Origin: Apostichopus japonicus
Taxonomy: Eukaryota > Echinodermata > Holothuroidea > Aspidochirotida > Stichopodidae
Direction of reading: 5' to 3'
Length of the DNA stretch: 64,000 bases
Assembly (NCBI RefSeq): GCF_037975245.1
Contig: NC_092572.1
Span: 29,857,989-29,921,988, forward strand
The notes beneath the pieces are model-generated. The model ran no database searches, was not told the origin of the DNA, and was given only the letters and a program-made list of their open reading frames with translations. Of this stretch, positions 1 to 12,955 are shown piece after piece (within the stretch, counting starts at the first letter, position 1; each line of letters starts with the position of its first letter). The translations under genes and the position numbers were made by a program.

Positions 1-1130
1 ATTGATTAACTGCATTGATAACCATCGTATATGCCTTGTAGAAGTGTTGTCATATCATAAAGCCATAGCTTGGCTACAGGGTGAAGAAATATTTATAACC
101 ATATTTTTTTTTTAAATTTGGAAACTTATTTAGAAATGGCGCCATTCATTTTGTCTTTACCTAACAGGGTTTCTAATTCATGACATGAGACTCCGATTTT
201 CATGTTCAAGATGGTTCTCATGAGAAACGGAATGTTGGCAAAGGTCAGCATGAATGTGCTTGAACATTAAACATGTGATCGTTACATCCTACAAACAACT
301 ATGTTTTGATTCAGTTCAAAAGATGCAACGGACGGTTTGAGCAGTATGTTTCATATTGAACACGAATAACGGCCGTGACTATACAATGAGAACTGCTGCA
401 AAATGAATGACACTGTACCAGCGAGAAAGTTCTCTATGCCGCTGGTTTGAAACTGTGCACACTCTACTCTTTCCGAGGAAAACAAGGTCGTTCGAACTCA
501 CTTTGTTTAGCCAAGAAAATTCAAACTTCGTTTCTCGCCAGTGTGACCAAATTTGGCCTATCATCTTGCTAGGATCGAGTCATGGTTTAAGGCTCAGTTA
601 GCCATTACATACTGGTAGGTCTATTTTAAGTTGTTTTGTCATTGTATTTCTATTCCAAAGTGGAAAATCAAGGTGTTTCCCCCTTCGAACTTTTGAATTT
701 GAAAGAAAAGTGCATTTTGTGTTCTTTTCTATTGCTATTGTTGCGTTGCTTATTTATACATATCTCATGACTTACAATTCCCATGGTTGATAAAATCCAA
801 TAAAATGCACTTTCCTTGGATAATGTAAGATAAGAAGACAAGAGAATTAGGGAGTTAGGGACGGATATCCTGGTAAAAAAAATATAGGTGATATTCTAAA
901 ATTAGATCGGACATCTTGAATGTGACCATGTAATATTTAAAAAGTTATTCATTTCCTGTTTTATTTTGACATTAATTGCAGTAGAAACATGCGGTATGTT
1001 AAATGTTGCAATGTGGTGCGGATGGAATCTCACCACAGACAATTAGTTATCAATCAACTAAGTGTCTACATTAAGACTTTAAATAGTGCACTTCATTATC
1101 TTGAACCACTTGCACTCTTCGATTATATCG
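1..1130. other. Unique non-coding stretch
   Basis: AT-rich single-copy-looking DNA. Two overlapping ORFs of about 60 codons lie on opposite strands at 379-601. Neither has a recognisable motif or flanking splice signals, so I treat both as chance. No RNA gene or mobile element is visible. Confidence 0.6.
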
Positions 1131-1137
1131 CTTTTTT

Positions 1138-1555
<418 letters not shown>

Positions 1556-1641
1556 ACTGTGTATATATGTATGTATGTATGGGTGTATGTATGTGTGGGT
1601 TTATGTGTGTGTGCATGTATTGATGTATGTATGTATAGAGA
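1556..1641. repeat. Imperfect (TGTA)n/(TGTG)n simple repeat
   Basis: A degenerate run of GTAT, GTGT and GGTG tetranucleotides of about 85 bp. The two Cys/Val/Tyr-rich 70-codon ORFs that start inside it are by-products of the repeat. Confidence 0.85.
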
Positions 1642-1900
1642 TATCAAAAATTCCAATATGTTTGACAATAAATATGCTAAAATGGGCACCACCTTTATTC
1701 TTTGTAAGAAAGAAGACAATGTTTGGCATTGTCTGGGTCATTTACTATTTAAGGAAGTTGTACTACCATAAAGGTTCGCGTAGACATTTTCAAATTTGAA
1801 AAAAAAACGTTCCTTCATTGTATTGCAGTCGCCGGCCGGTACTTCCTATCAGTTAAATACAACGTCGTTTCACAAGAAAGGCATTCGTTAATTAGCAGAA

Positions 1901-1985
1901 TATAAGCAGGGCCTCGTTTTCGTAACTAAGAGAAACTGCCATAGAAATGGAGGATTGACGTTCTTTGCCTTCACCAAGTACAAAG
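1901..1985 (+). promoter_or_regulatory. Possible TATA box and non-coding first exon
   Basis: A TATAAG motif at 1901-1906 is followed about 80 bp later by a good splice-donor consensus, AAAG|GTATGT, with the exon end at 1985. The interval is slightly CpG-richer than its surroundings (a CGCCGGCCGG patch lies near 1830). No open frame with an ATG leads into the donor, so any exon here would be 5' UTR or non-coding RNA. Weak evidence, given because nearby DNA has no other signal. Confidence 0.15.
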
Positions 1986-2402
1986 GTATGTTTATTTTTT
2001 TGAGTTCTCAACAACACTGTATTTCGTAGGCGGCTTCGTTATACTTAAGTGACCAAACTTAAATACATTAAAAATTCTACGCAATAAGCTAAATAACTAC
2101 CAAAGCTTTGTGTTATTGACGGCAATGTTCCAGAAGCACCGGGTGTTATATAGACGGTGCCTTCGATATAACAGGGTACAGTCGTTAATGATACAGCACT
2201 TTACTCACTTTTTTTTTGCATTTTGCATTTTGCATTAATAGAAATATTTACCCAAATTTTTTCAGTTTTCGGTATAATTCTCGGGTTGAACTGAAAGCAG
2301 TTTTTCTATTGCAGTTCAAATTTGATGGATATGCCATGCCCTCAGTAATGTCTGATTCATGAAAAGCTGATACAACTCTTCCAGATAATAAGGCCAAAAT
2401 GC

Positions 2403-2462
2403 ACCTCCCAGACACCCTCTGTCCATAAACAACCCCCCCCCCCACCCTCACCCCACACACCC
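2403..2462. repeat. C-rich tract
   Basis: Contains an 11-base C run (2433-2443) followed by CACCCTCACCCC-type repeats. It is low-complexity DNA. The 85-codon minus-strand ORF crossing it is explained by the tract. Confidence 0.85.
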
Positions 2463-2776
2463 ATGAGGCAAGTTGTTCACTAATGAAAACAGGATTGTTC
2501 GACACAAGGTTGCTACATGTGATCTTATATTATAGCCTGTGTTTCTTTCTATGTTACACTATAGAAGTGGGACATGAAATGTGCCCGGGTGTTTGGTAAA
2601 GTCCGTTACTAAATTTAATAAGAGTTCACCGTCCTTTGTAGGTAATTTCGTTTGGAAATATTTGAACTATTGAATATTTTTATTTCAATATTTTACATCT
2701 TTATCTCATTTGTCGGGTTGGACGCGGTGAAAGGGCGGCAAAAGTACACGTAGGTATGGAGGTGGTATACACCGGT

Positions 2777-3048
2777 GCAGCTGTGGTCGAGTGGGTCAAT
2801 GCAGTGGCATTTGAAGCAATTAGGCATAGCAATCGGGAGGTTCCAGGTTTGATACCCGGCCGGGTCATAGTAAGGTGGGGTTTTCATCCAAGAGCAATCT
2901 TCGGTTTTCCCCATCTAAAACGACTCTTTAAATTGGAAATATTCTAAAATTTGACTTAAAATATTGAGCTGGAAGCGTGAAAGTTGTAATCTTTAAGCCT
3001 TTGCGGGCTTCTCCCACAATATTTTTATTATTATTATTATTATTATTA
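2777..3048 (+). mobile_element. tRNA-derived SINE (class II, Ser/Leu-like head)
   Basis: The head resembles a class II tRNA. It begins GCAGCTGTGGTCGAGTGG (RNA polymerase III A-box region, 2777-2794) and carries a B-box-like GGTTTGATACC at 2846-2856, with an extended spacing that fits a long variable arm. A tRNA-unrelated body follows. The element ends in TTGCGGGCTTCTCCCAC and a (TTA)n tail at 3026-3048, the simple-repeat tail usual for SINEs mobilised by a LINE. I cannot see a convincing target-site duplication. The anticodon stem is decayed, so it is not a functional tRNA gene. Short ORFs across it on both strands are spurious. Confidence 0.8.
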
Positions 3049-3637
3049 AGTTATGAAATATAATTTTAGTAACAGTCATGAATTTTAGGGTATTACATTT
3101 TAATTGTGATGTTTTTATTGGTTATTGTGGTGTTTTAATTGGTTACTGTGGTGTTTTAATTGGTGATGTGCTTACAAACCTTAATTGTATTTGCTCACTA
3201 AACATGTCAAGTTGAAATAAAGCTTAATAAAAAATAATAAAAGAAAAAAATCATTAGACTTTACTGGAAACTGATTCTGTTTTAGACTTCTTCGTTACCG
3301 TTATATGTAGTTGGTCGCCATACAAACACACGTGAAATGATTCTTTGAGTACATTTTCCGATTGGGTATTAGTGGGGAGCAGGTGGTGGGGCGTGTATCT
3401 CTATTCCTCATAAGTTAATGACATATTTCCAAGCTGAACATTGACGCCAAACTCGATGTTAATAACATGTAAATAACAACAACTGTTTGAGTACAAGCTG
3501 TATGCTGAAAATCTTCAAAATGTATAACGTACTTAATGAAAAATAGTCTTGGTGTGCAAAACTTTCATACGTTGTACATGTGAGCTTGAAGTAACCTACC
3601 TTGCGTGTTACTTTAAGGAGCAGGGCGTAGTGGTATG
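3049..3637. other. Non-coding spacer
   Basis: Contains three close copies of a GTTTTAATTGGTTACTGTGGT-like motif at about 3109-3165, spaced about 22-24 bp. Otherwise nothing is recognised. Confidence 0.5.
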
Positions 3638-3816
3638 GTTGTTGTTGCTGATATTGCTGCTGTTGCTGTTGCTCTTGTTATTGTTGTTACTGTTGTTATA
3701 TATAAATATATATATATATATACAAACATAATATATATATATACATGTATATAACATATATATATATATATATAAATATATATGTGTGTGTGTTATATAA
3801 ATGTATATAATGGAAG
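3638..3816. repeat. (GTT/GCT)n followed by (TA)n microsatellite
   Basis: About 60 bp of imperfect trinucleotide repeat (GTTGTTGCTGATATTGCTGC and similar) runs directly into about 115 bp of TA repeat with ATGTGTGTGT interruptions. The Leu-rich 60-codon ORF and the Tyr/Ile/Asn ORF on the other strand are repeat translations. Confidence 0.95.
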
Positions 3817-6724
3817 TAAGGCACCAACAGCAAATCATTTGCAAAAGGTAACGTAACCCTGCTTTATGTTGTCTACTTTTTCAGGGTTCTTTTCTTATTA
3901 GAGAAAAACTCCTGTTTTTTTTTCTTTCAAATTTGAATGGCTTTATATAGGCCTATCAATTGAACCTTCTACGATGAACACATACTTTTGCAAACGGTTA
4001 TAGAATTTACAGAATCTATTCTGATATAATAATGTCTACCTTCTGTGTGTTTGTTAGGGCGTTTCTCTGATGGGAAGCTTAGTCGAGCGTTCAGTCCTAT
4101 CTTAGCATTTTATTTGACGCTTTGATACTTGAGATTACCATAACATGAAGGGAAGCACAACACGTTAGTTTAGTATCCTTTCAGGTAACTTACAAAATTA
4201 AAAAAAAAAAAACTTGTCGAAGTGCTAACTGATCTTTACTTAACAAGGAAACCGTCCTTCGAAATTTCGACACACTAAATTATTTCTAAGAAAAAAAAAA
4301 CTTGTGATTCAAGAACATTATTCCAGTCGCTCAAAGTAAATAGCCGACTTAAGTCGTTACCAGCCGGGTTAACCAGAGGTATCGGTATAGATGCCCCAGA
4401 ATTGCGGGCATTTATTTCAGTCAATTTAGTGTCCCTCTGCCCATTTATCATACATAAGCGCTGTAGGATTTGACTGTACATAGTTTCAAAGTGCCTGAAG
4501 GATCATATACCTGCAGGAGTGATCTTAGAGAGAATTGCAATATTGTTTTTAAATTGCAACGAGTCTATAAGAAATATATCTCCCTTATGTTGTTACCGGT
4601 AATTTTGTAAAAGCCGTGTTAAATTCACACATAACTGAATGCCCGCCAATTTAACCAAAGGTTGTTTCTTTAATAGTTAGTTATCCCGTGTAGTACACAA
4701 AATTTAATGCCCAAACAATTTACTGTAATATTTTCTATATTTGAAATATTTCATTTTTCTGTGAGTATTTGATGAATTTTCGTAAAAATCGTAAAAATGG
4801 ATACTCGCTTAAATAAATTATTGATCATCTCCAAATTAAATGGAAAAACAATTTTTTTTTTACAAGATCGGAAGGGTCAGTAGGAGGATATAGCTATTTA
4901 CCTTACTCACGGGAAGCTAAGGGAAGGTCAGTACGAGGATAACAATAAGCCAACTAATAATTGATGTAATATATCTAATTACGGATTATTACGAAGTCAT
5001 CTACACTATGAAGCATTATCATAACACGTATGCATAAAATAACGGTTATACAGCGTAGATTAAGAGAGGGGTTAGGATACGTTTGGGGAAAGGGCATCAG
5101 TTTTGGATTTGTTTACGTCTGTGTAGAGAGTAAAGGTCTGTTGATGCTTCCTAGGCCTAACAGTTGTCAGAATTCCTGCTAAACTATTTACGTGTACATG
5201 TGAATGTGTCTCTCTGTATGAGCGGGATCCAAATATTCGTGGCTAAAGAAGTTAATGTACCTGCATGTCATGATATTGCTGGTATTTCACATACAAATAG
5301 AAATCGATAGGTTGTCACAGTAAACTAAAGAAACTACCCAGGAACATGCCCTCATACGTTAGAACAGTACTCTATTAGAAACAATAGGTCATTAATAGTA
5401 ATATTACCAAACATGTCGAAGACAAAAGCAAAACATTAATTAGGGCGAATCAGAACTTAACGTCAGATTACAATCCCTGTTGGAACTAAAGTTCAGAAGA
5501 AATGGATCAAGCCTGAATTAGGGCAAATCCCTGTCTGGATTAACCCATTCGTAGGCCCTTGAACAATAAAACAACATAGGCCATCGTGCATCGAGGTAAA
5601 CAATTAGCAGTAGCGGCTCCATGATTTCTCATAGGGGCCCAGTGATAAGTATGTGTGGAAACCGAAGTTACTAATGGCATAACGATACGTATGAAAACAT
5701 TCGTAAAATGACGTAACGAATGCCCGCACGCAAAACGTACTTGTCTACTATATACCTTGTCTTGAGAATAAGGAAAGTTATATTTCCCTGCTTAGATAAT
5801 GAGAAATAAAACCCTTCATGTTGATCTGTGAACTGAAGCATAATCTGGACGTCAAAGGTAATTTCGCGAACTGTTCTTGCAGCTGCTTTTATAGTAATGT
5901 AGTCGTCGTGGTTAAAATGTAAAATTGTGACCAACTTTTCTACTGTAAGCTTTATAATAAACATGAATTAATGCAGTCAAAGGAAGAAAGATCAATTTAG
6001 TATTTTTTTTTGGTAGCAATGTCATGATTTGTTGGTTCAATTTACTGTAATTATTATAATAAAATTTAACGCATGCACGAATTCATGCAAAGTTATGTTG
6101 CTTAGTAACGGTTCTGTAACTATGGCGGTTTACAGTGACAAATCACGTAGCTGAAGGAGAGAACTAAATCAACAGCAAAATCAGAGGGATCCCTGATACA
6201 TGAGTCATTACTGCTAACATTTAAAGGAACATTTGTTCTCGAACTGGGCGCATTGACCCCTCAACAGCAAAAATACCAACATGAACTCAAATAATCTTGC
6301 AACGAATGTTATGTAAATGACTTTTGGACCTATCACGTCATAGATATTTATAGACTGCCGTTTCAGACAGACAACTAACTGATATCGTATTTTGAATTGT
6401 TTTAAATTGTTTTAAAACAATGGTCATGTTTTAAATGCAACGAGCTGGTTGTATTCCGGTATCATAATAGTTAAATACATCTATAGAGAAAACCCCGATA
6501 TTTTTAAAACCAAAATGACAACACAACTCCACAGTTCGTGTTTAGTTCGTGTCAAAATTAAAGCACAAACAACTGCCTTTAATCGATCAGACCACTTTCT
6601 CTTTGAGTCCTTCTGTTCAATCGACTTTGATATAAGGTAGTTTCAATGACATATTAATAAGTGAGACTGATCAGATATAACTTGCAAGTATATTACTGTC
6701 ATAGCCATAGTCTAATAAAATTTG
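3817..6724. other. Long non-coding stretch
   Basis: AT-rich DNA without a supportable gene. One small direct repeat is visible: a GAAGGGTCAGTAGGAGGATA-like motif at 4871-4890 recurs at 4921-4941. The minus-strand 97-codon frame at 5671-5964 has no recognisable domain or flanking splice signals; I regard it as chance. Confidence 0.5.
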
Positions 6725-7368
6725 ATGAGTACATACATCACTTACATTAATGTAGACAATGCCGGGATCGTTGAGTACATACATCACTTACATTAATGTA
6801 GACAATACCGGGATCGTTGAGTACATACATCACTTACATTAATGTAGACAATGCCGGGATCGTTGAGTACATACATCACTTACATTAATGTAGACAATAC
6901 CGGGATCGTTGGGTACATACATCACTGACATTAATGTAGACAATGCCGGGATCGTTGAGTACATACATCACTTACATTAATGTAGACAATGCCGGGATCG
7001 TTGAGTACATACATCACTTACATTAATGTAGACAATGCCGGGATCGTTGAGTACATACATCACTGACATTAATGTAGACAATGCCGGGATCGTTGAGTAC
7101 ATACATCACTGACATTAATGTAGACAATGCCGGGATCGTTGAGTACATACATCACTGACATTAATGTAGACAATGCCGGGATCGATGGGTACTTACATCA
7201 CTGACATTAATGTAGACAATGCCGGGATCGATGGGTACTTACATCACTGACATTAATGTAGACAATGCCGGGATCGTTGAGTACAAACATCACTGACATT
7301 AATGTATACAATACCGGGATCGTTGAGTACAAACATCACTTACATTAATGTAGGCAATGCCGGGATGG
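6725..7368. repeat. 46-bp minisatellite, 14 copies
   Basis: Fourteen head-to-tail copies in an exact 46-bp register (copy starts at 6771, 6817 and on to 7323 fit 46n). Each copy contains the perfect 12-bp palindrome TACATTAATGTA and the segment GACAATGCCGGGATCG. Variant positions (CTTACATT/CTGACATT, ATGCC/ATACC, TTGAGT/ATGGGT) are clustered in neighbouring copies, as expected from unequal exchange or slippage spreading local variants. There is no open frame through the array. Confidence 0.98.
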
Positions 7369-7402
7369 TTGAGTGCATATAACCTGCAACTATATAACTG
7401 GA

Positions 7403-7678
7403 CCAGAAGCAGATTCAGAGGTATGGTGGTGTACAGTCCTCCCCCTTTTTAGCGCCACGCAAAGCAATAAAAGCTTGTAGACTTAACTCTAGCCCTAAAT
7501 AATATCCTATTTATATGTCTCATAATTTTCCGTCTAACATTTCGACTTTTTAATACTTGGGGAAAGGCGGGGGTGGGGGTGAGTGATGGAACCACAGAAT
7601 TCCTTATAACGTATGAGTCGACAGGAACGACCCCAGAGCGATACGTCACCACCTCTTTAAAATCCTGAATCCGTCTGG
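7403..7678. mobile_element. MITE-like element with imperfect terminal inverted repeats
   Basis: The left end CCAGAAGCAGATTCAG matches, with mismatches, the reverse complement of the right end (CTGAATCCGTCTGG at 7665-7678). GTGGTG near the left end pairs with CACCAC near 7647. The 276-bp interior contains C- and G-rich tracts and no transposase. No clear target-site duplication is visible, so the boundaries are provisional. The right terminus resembles the end of another decayed piece at about 25.5 kb. Confidence 0.5.
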
Positions 7679-7961
7679 GCTGTAGACAATGTCTATATAT
7701 AGAGTATACTATTTGTTGATTACATAACTGGCTTTGTAGCTGTAATACTGTCTACAGTATGTACAATGCAAACTATTTGCTGAGAACATACATCGCAGAA
7801 TAAAAATATCTATGCAGACTATTTGTCGATTGCATATTACTGGCTTGAAGCTATATGTTACACACAGTATCCATAGTACAGAATATCGTTTCAGCATTCA
7901 GTGGCACTCTCATTTTTTCTTTCTGTTAAGTTTGGAGGAAGTGTGGATTGCTTTATTTTGG
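7679..7961. other. Diverged short duplication
   Basis: A segment starting ACTATTTGTTGATTACATAA near 7707 recurs diverged near 7818 (ACTATTTGTCGATTGCATAT), both followed by ACTGGCTT. It looks like an old tandem duplication of about 110 bp. Nothing coding is seen. Confidence 0.4.
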
Positions 7962-8348
7962 GTTACAAACAAGGGCGTAGGAACCGGGGGGGCTGGGGGG
8001 GGGGGGGCGCTATCCCCCCAGTGAAAAATATGGGGGGGGGGGCGGAAGTATCATTCCGCCCCCCGCTCCGCAAGTCAGAAAACCCCTTTTTCATTTCCAA
8101 ATGAGAAAAAAATCTCATTTGGAGCACCAAATTGCATTTAAGGCCAGGTGAAAATGCAAAATTCTTTACAAAATGGAGAGAGTTGAAGTGTGCTATATTG
8201 CACCAAATTGCATCTGAGGCCACCTGGAAATGCAAAAAAATTCCAAAGGGGAGGGGGACACCCCCTCCCCTTAGACCCCTCCCCCAGACCGGCCATCAGT
8301 CTTCAGCCCCCCCACTCAAAAGTACCTTCCTACGCCACTGGTTACAAA
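7962..8348. mobile_element. hAT-type MITE with 8-bp target-site duplication
   Basis: The element spans 7970-8340 (371 bp). Its termini CAAGGGCGTAGGAA and TTCCTACGCCACTG are inverted copies. It is bracketed by identical 8-bp direct repeats GTTACAAA at 7962-7969 and 8341-8348; 8-bp duplications with CAgnGGCG-type ends are diagnostic of hAT-superfamily insertions. The interior holds long G and C runs (for example 7995-8007), a perfect 11-bp stem with a six-A loop (8096-8106 with 8113-8123), and two copies of a GCACCAAATTGCAT module 75 bp apart. There is no transposase, so it is non-autonomous. Pro/Gly-rich ORFs on both strands here are spurious. Confidence 0.93.
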
Positions 8349-8619
8349 TAAGAAAACTTAGACGGAGGCAGAAATGAGACCAAACATATATGATTACCGG
8401 CAGTTTAAATAGCGCCGATATAACAATAAATTCATAAGTTTACGGAGGAAGTTGCTCATTTTCTGATCATGAATAGGATAACCCTCTATATGGTTTCGTT
8501 TGTGAATCATATTCAAAAAGGTATACGTTTCCATAAGATCTTAGAAACCCAAACTCTCACGAGTGATCATGGTAAGCCTGTAAACTGCGTTCTTCTGGAC
8601 TAGATTATTCATTGTGCTG

Positions 8620-8978
8620 GTCAGTGGCAGTGGCGGAGTGTCCATACAGTCAGGGGGCGGATGCCCACCCCCCTGACGGACTCAAATGGACTGCTGGCGC
8701 CCTTTTCAGCTTTTTACCACTTTTTACTCATTCGCGATTATTGACTTTTTTATTGCGCTCTCATCTACCTATTGATATTTGTCACATTATCTGCAAATTA
8801 GCAAGGCCCGGAAAGGGTCATTTCCGGCGATCTAGGGAGTATCTTTACTCAAAAAATTTCGGTACGCTCCGCGCCAACCTGTGGTGGCGCTCCACTTAGA
8901 TAGTGTCGAAAGCGCCCCTACAGACTATTCTCGCCCCCCCCCCTGACCAATACCCCTAGCTCCGCCACTGGTCAGTGG
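8620..8978. mobile_element. Second hAT-type MITE with 8-bp target-site duplication
   Basis: The element spans 8628-8970 (343 bp). Its ends CAGTGGCGGAG and CTCCGCCACTG are perfect 11-bp inverted repeats. It is flanked by the exact 8-bp duplication GTCAGTGG at 8620-8627 and 8971-8978. The interior has a C-rich subterminal zone at each end and no transposase. The first eight bases of the terminus (CAGTGGCG) are shared with the neighbouring MITE, but the interiors differ, so these are two families that may have used related transposases. The 95-codon ORF inside is not a real gene. Confidence 0.94.
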
Positions 8979-11900
8979 AATGAAGCATAAACCACAACAG
9001 TACAGGTATCATTGGCAAGCGGGTAATGAAATGTTCAAGAGACCTCCATAAATATCTGAACATAAACTAACTTATTAATCCATGTGATGGCAGTGTCCTA
9101 CCCCCCCCCCACCACCCCTCCTCTCCCAACCAACCATTTCTCCTCTTCTTCATCCCGCCCTTATAAAAAGATCACTAAGGTAAAGTTTGTGTCTACTTCG
9201 AACTGTTGGGGGGGGGGGCTGGGGGATCAACGTTATATAGAATCCGACCAAAAGCCACCAGGCACTCGAAGACAAGTAGGTAATGTTTGCCGTTGCAAAT
9301 GTAAGTTTCAGCTATAGTTTTATTTCTTTTGTTTTAGTCGTTTTTTCTTTTCTTTTCTTCCTTTTTGAAAGATTATTTTGCCTTTATAATCGGAATGTGT
9401 GTAAAACGCCAGCCATTCGTTTTTTTTTTTTAAATTTACTTCGCTGTCACGAATTTAGGTTTAACAACAAAAATTATCGGCCACACCTTTCTGTCGCATC
9501 GTTGCCAAAAAGAAATTAAAACTAAATAGCGCCGCTTACATGGGCTGTAAACCACACCGGTTCTCATTTTGGATGGCACACACTGATGAAGGTTTTATTA
9601 TTACCGTTCTTTGTATTTTGAAATGTCTGCAAACGCTTCACACAGTTTGTTTACTGTGTTGTAAATCAATCTTAAGGCTTTTCCATATGTTTTATGCATC
9701 TGAGGTAATTTACTTAGAACGCAGATAGAGATAAAGTAACGGAATTTAACAGGTTTCTTCACTAAAGTAGTCAATGTAAATTTAGCACAAGGGCTTATTA
9801 AGGTAGGCCTATGGTAACTATTGCTTTGCGACAAGGCCATTAAACAGAAAAATCAGTGCATACGGCATTTTAGTACCGTTGTCATTGTGTGGAGAAGGCA
9901 GCCATTCAAATATATATATATATATACATATGAACATATATATATTTTGGAATATAATTACTTCGCAACATTCTACATTGATTAAGTTTTGTACCGGCTG
10001 GGATCCTCAGAATTATCACAAGACATCGAGAAAGACCGAACGAAATAACTATGTGACTCAATGGGGTAAATTTACAACAACAAAATGCCAGAATATTAAC
10101 AAATTGAACAGTCGGTCCTCATACTGTTGCCCCCTATATTTTCTACTTCTTCACCCAGTATCAATTATCTCGCCACGTCACTAGAATTCTCAACTACTTC
10201 AAAGATGGATGCTATAACCTTGTTTCACCTTTGCCATCAACAAAGCATTCTATAGCAGTTGCTTAATCAGAATTTGAAACCCTTAGGCTTTCAATGGAGA
10301 CAAAGTCAACTCGAACAAAATGTCGGCCAGATAAAGGGAACGTCGTCTCTGCCAGGCTTAAGACGACGAAATTAAAATCACGAAAAATAAACTTTGACAT
10401 TAACAAAAACATACAAAGAAGGGTAAAAGTTAACCAGGTGAACATGGTCGTGAAATTCACATTGGAATCCTTTCCGTTTTTTCTTCCTTTCTAGGTTAAT
10501 ATTGTCAGAGGCAATCATTCCAAACCGTATATGGATGCTTAAAATGCTTTGAAAAATATGGTTGTTATAGAAGCATTGAAGCATTTTACCTCTAGGGCAC
10601 ACGTCGATTTTTGAACTACTAAAGTTAACAAAAGAGCATGTTTATAACTGCTGCAGACCATTTTCATAATCCTCACGGCGAAAGCCTTAAAACAGTATTT
10701 TTCGTTTATGCCTTTACGTGACAGCAATTTAAGTAGAAACATACAAGGAATTGCTTTATACACTATAAATATTATTATAGCTATTTTGAGATCAAAGTCC
10801 GCTACTTATTCGAGTTATGAACGATTTCATAATTATGACAAATATTTTGCACTGATTTAATACCGATTAAAAACGCAACAAATCTTCACAATTATTTGAA
10901 ATAATGAAAATTGTACCATTTAAGTTATTAGCTGGAATGTGTAATGGGAATGTTACATTGAACAAGTCGTCTCCGTAACACAAAATGCTAAATTAAAGCA
11001 GTTGGCGTTAACTTAATGCATTTATATATTAAATGAATAATGCACTAAAATGATCAACCGAGTCATAATAGAGTTTGTAGTCTGTATTGGTGTAATTATA
11101 TATTTGAATTGCAAAAACGTATGAGTGGATTAGTCATTGTCGAGACCGTCCCTGAACAATTAGTAATGCGTTTGACCTCGAACCATATTCGGATAGCACA
11201 AAATATTAAAATAGTATGATCTTTGCAAATACTTGACGATAGTATAGACGATTGACTGATGCAACTGTTGAGTAGATCCCCGCTGATCCATTAGAAACAT
11301 AAAGCATCGAAAACCTAAGCTAGACACCGAATCAGTAATCGCATATATTCTACACAATAAGTGTAATAGACTATAAGAGGGGACCGACGTACCAATGAAC
11401 AGAAGTGACGTTCAGCATATCCCTATAGATCCACAAACAACTAAACTAATTACAGACCTAAGTTAGAGACAGGAATCGCACAAGAAATACAGGAAAACAA
11501 AACAGAAAAGCATCACCAACAGCTTTGATACTGAGCAACGTATGGATTGAGTAAGAATAGTGTATCGAGGTAATGCGTTCGTGATGTGTGATTCTATAGA
11601 CAAATTCATAGAAACAACCAGCTTACCAAACTCCCCATTCCTCTGGGAGTTATTAAGGGTTAAATTACGGAATAACCGTTGGTGAATCACTATGGATCCA
11701 TTGCAGTAGAAAACATCATTCTCGGGTCATATATTAAGAACTATAACTGCTACCAATATTTATAGCTTATTTGATCCATAAAGGTGACAGATATTAAATT
11801 ACCTATTGTAAACCATCTGCTAGAGAATGGGACACCAATATTTCCATAATGATGTTGGTAAGATAGTATTGGGCGACAAATACAGCTCAATTTGGCCCAC

Positions 11901-12955
11901 AGCCATTCCAATGGGAGATAAAAGGGGGAAATATCAATGTTTCTGAAACTCAAAAGAAGAATGCTGGTTTTAGTCACAAACGACTGCATTGTTTTTTTTT
12001 TTCGTGCAAGTACATCCTATGCATGACTTGTATGCTGTCGTGTTGCATTCCATATTCAAGTTACATTATAAGTATACCCCAGATAACTGGCACCACTGGC
12101 ACAGCAAGCCTAATCAGAATGTGTGCCTTTCGCGGTCGTGCAGATGTTAATCAACAACGAATAAACAAGATGTTATTCCAATTAAAACTGTTTTGTAACG
12201 AATCATGTGCGGTGCAATGCAGTACATGAATGATAATTTGACATATATATAAATGCAAGAAAGTCTAACGTCCAAACTCTACTTCAAGTATCTCGATAGA
12301 CATATACATTGCAAAGGTACATGACTTCCTAACATACATTGTTTCTCTGCACACTACCAATAGCTACCCGGATTTGTTTTGTTTTTTTATAAAGGTATCG
12401 TAACCATGCATTTAAATAGAACATCCCCATCATACACCACATAATAATCAAATGACGTTTTTCATTCCGACTCCTGTTTAATCAAACATTTTCATTATAT
12501 CAACAAACCATCTTATTTTTATACTTATTAAATGCTTCATACTTAATAGCAAATTGAAAAAATGCCTATTTTGCCCCGAAAGCATAGTTGTAGGTTGTGG
12601 TTGACTTCTATTGATTGCGCAACAAGGTAGGGATTCCACAATCTCTGAAAGGTCGAAGTGTAATTACATACGTTACCTCTTGCCCTAATCTTCCCTATCA
12701 AACACATAATCTGATGAAGAGTGCGAACTAAATCCCAAGAGTTATAGCGACTGATCCGTGTAGATCATTGACATTGTATATACAGACAATGGAGATGTGA
12801 GCTAGATATCAATAACTTAAAGGTATATTCTGTTGGCAAACAATGTTAAACTTATATTGCAGGGGAAAATATTCCCTAACTCAAGATATGGTTGATTGAA
12901 TGCAGCTATTTCTGACTGTCTCAGCCTTCGACTATTTTACCAAATTGTATCACAG
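8979..12955. other. Non-coding stretch with minor simple repeats
   Basis: It holds a C run at about 9102-9110, a G run near 9206-9214, a T run at 9421-9431 and a short TA tract at 9908-9950. Several frames of 60-101 codons exist on both strands. They overlap each other, show no domain, signal peptide or splice context, and are compatible with chance. I see no gene. Confidence 0.5.

Noticed and set aside
379-601. Overlapping opposite-strand small genes
   Set aside because: Two 60-codon frames on opposite strands of the same DNA with no motif; typical chance ORFs.
2777-2870. Functional tRNA-Ser/Leu gene
   Set aside because: The anticodon stem and acceptor stem do not pair and a SINE body with simple-repeat tail follows.
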